Shown: positions 63,679-64,000 of the stretch, piece by piece
Numbering within the stretch: position 1 is the stretch's first letter
Layout of the letters: the number at the start of each line of letters is the position of its first letter
DNA from: Pseudomonas multiresinivorans
Lineage (GTDB): Bacteria > Pseudomonadota > Gammaproteobacteria > Pseudomonadales > Pseudomonadaceae
Length of the DNA: 64,000 nt
Direction of reading: 5' to 3'
Assembly: GCF_012971725.1 (NCBI RefSeq)
Contig: NZ_CP048833.1
Coordinates: forward strand, 3,038,001-3,102,000
The notes under the pieces: generated by a model
Told to the model about the DNA's origin: nothing
Seen by the model: the letters and a program-made list of their open reading frames with translations, nothing else
The model's database searches: none
Made by a program: the position numbers and the translations under genes

Positions 63679-64000
63679 GGGGTGTCTCCTTGTCTGTTCG
63701 GGGTGGAAGGGGCGCGGAGGGGGCGTTCGGCTTCGCTGTGCTGCTCGACAGTATTCCGGCACCGCATGCGTCGAGCCCCGGACGCGCTACCTCGCGCTTT
63801 CGCCAATTGGCGGAGCCATTCGGAAGAGTCCGACGCTCGCCAGCCGTTCACTGATTCTGATGAGTGGAACCTGACGGTTGGCGCCCGGCGTGCTTGAGTG
63901 CAGGAGGCGCTTGCAGGCATCGGGTCACGGCGAAACGGGTGCGAGCAGGTGCGACAATTGGCGGCAGTGCGTGGGGGCGCGCAGCGATGATCCCTTGTGC
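63679..64000. other. Window-end region without a supported gene
   Basis: About 320 bp in which I see no convincing coding frame with a ribosome site. It contains the second copy of the 17-bp repeat (63818-63834) found beside the Fur box at 32239. The 5' control region of the ElaB-like gene is at the left end. Confidence 0.4.
63818..63834. repeat. Second copy of the 17-bp sequence at 32239
   Basis: ATTCGGAAGAGTCCGAC, followed by one base and CTCGC, exactly as at 32239-32261 apart from that base. It contains the dyad TCGGA-AGAG-TCCGA. No gene is assigned around it. Confidence 0.7.

Overview
The window is high-GC chromosomal DNA of a Pseudomonas, probably from the wider P. aeruginosa/nitroreducens/citronellolis neighbourhood. 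The arylsulfatase reads like P. aeruginosa AtsA, the sigma factor like PvdS, and the intergenic repeats (GTAGGAGCGAGC...GCTCGCTCCTAC) are typical Pseudomonas REP/REPIN elements. Species-level assignment is not possible from sequence alone.

Layout. (1) 1-3294: 5' part of metE, an AraC-type regulator and a stand-alone panB. (2) 3359-19783: a five-gene minus-strand operon. It begins with a 3543-residue repeat protein (LEPR-like N-terminal motif, DUF4347, DUF11-like repeats, nine VCBS repeats). A TolC-family outer-membrane lipoprotein, a periplasmic adaptor, a membrane protein with a divergent N-terminus plus HlyD arm, and an M50 site-2-protease/HlyD fusion follow. No ABC ATPase is present and the giant protein has no RTX C-terminus, so this looks like a dedicated, non-classical export/processing machine. 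It is the best candidate here for an undescribed system. (3) 20083-31512: housekeeping and accessory genes: MscS channel, SDR, ABM monooxygenase-fold protein, MocR regulator with AhpD-like partner, LysR/MFS pair divergent from a nitronate monooxygenase, DMT exporter divergent from an AraC regulator, and an AT-richer methyltransferase.

(4) 31613-56364: an iron-regulated NRPS locus. A PvdS-like ECF sigma factor sits behind a perfect 7-1-7 Fur box. Divergently, a PvdS-type promoter candidate precedes an MbtH-like gene, a type II thioesterase, a SyrP-like Fe/2-oxoglutarate dioxygenase, two NRPSs and an alpha/beta hydrolase. NRPS1 is FAAL-T-C-A-T-C-A-T-E-C-A-T, the PvdL plan. NRPS2 is C-A-T-C-A-T-E. 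My manual specificity codes give acyl-X-D-Asp-Ser-Gly-D-X, where X is the same unidentified, probably basic, residue in both positions and the Asp is probably beta-hydroxylated. This suggests a hydroxyaspartate lipopeptide siderophore. No thioesterase domain or TonB receptor lies in the window, so the assembly line may continue elsewhere or use an unusual release.

(5) 56474-61955: arylsulfate-ester uptake and hydrolysis (atsR divergent from atsB-atsC-atsA, with atsB a tandem permease fusion). (6) 62119-63678: small Pseudomonas-type hypothetical proteins and an ElaB/YqjD-like membrane-anchored protein. Five REPINs sit between genes, two of them supplying stop codons or C-terminal residues to neighbouring genes. 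A different palindromic repeat is inserted in frame inside an NRPS2 condensation domain.
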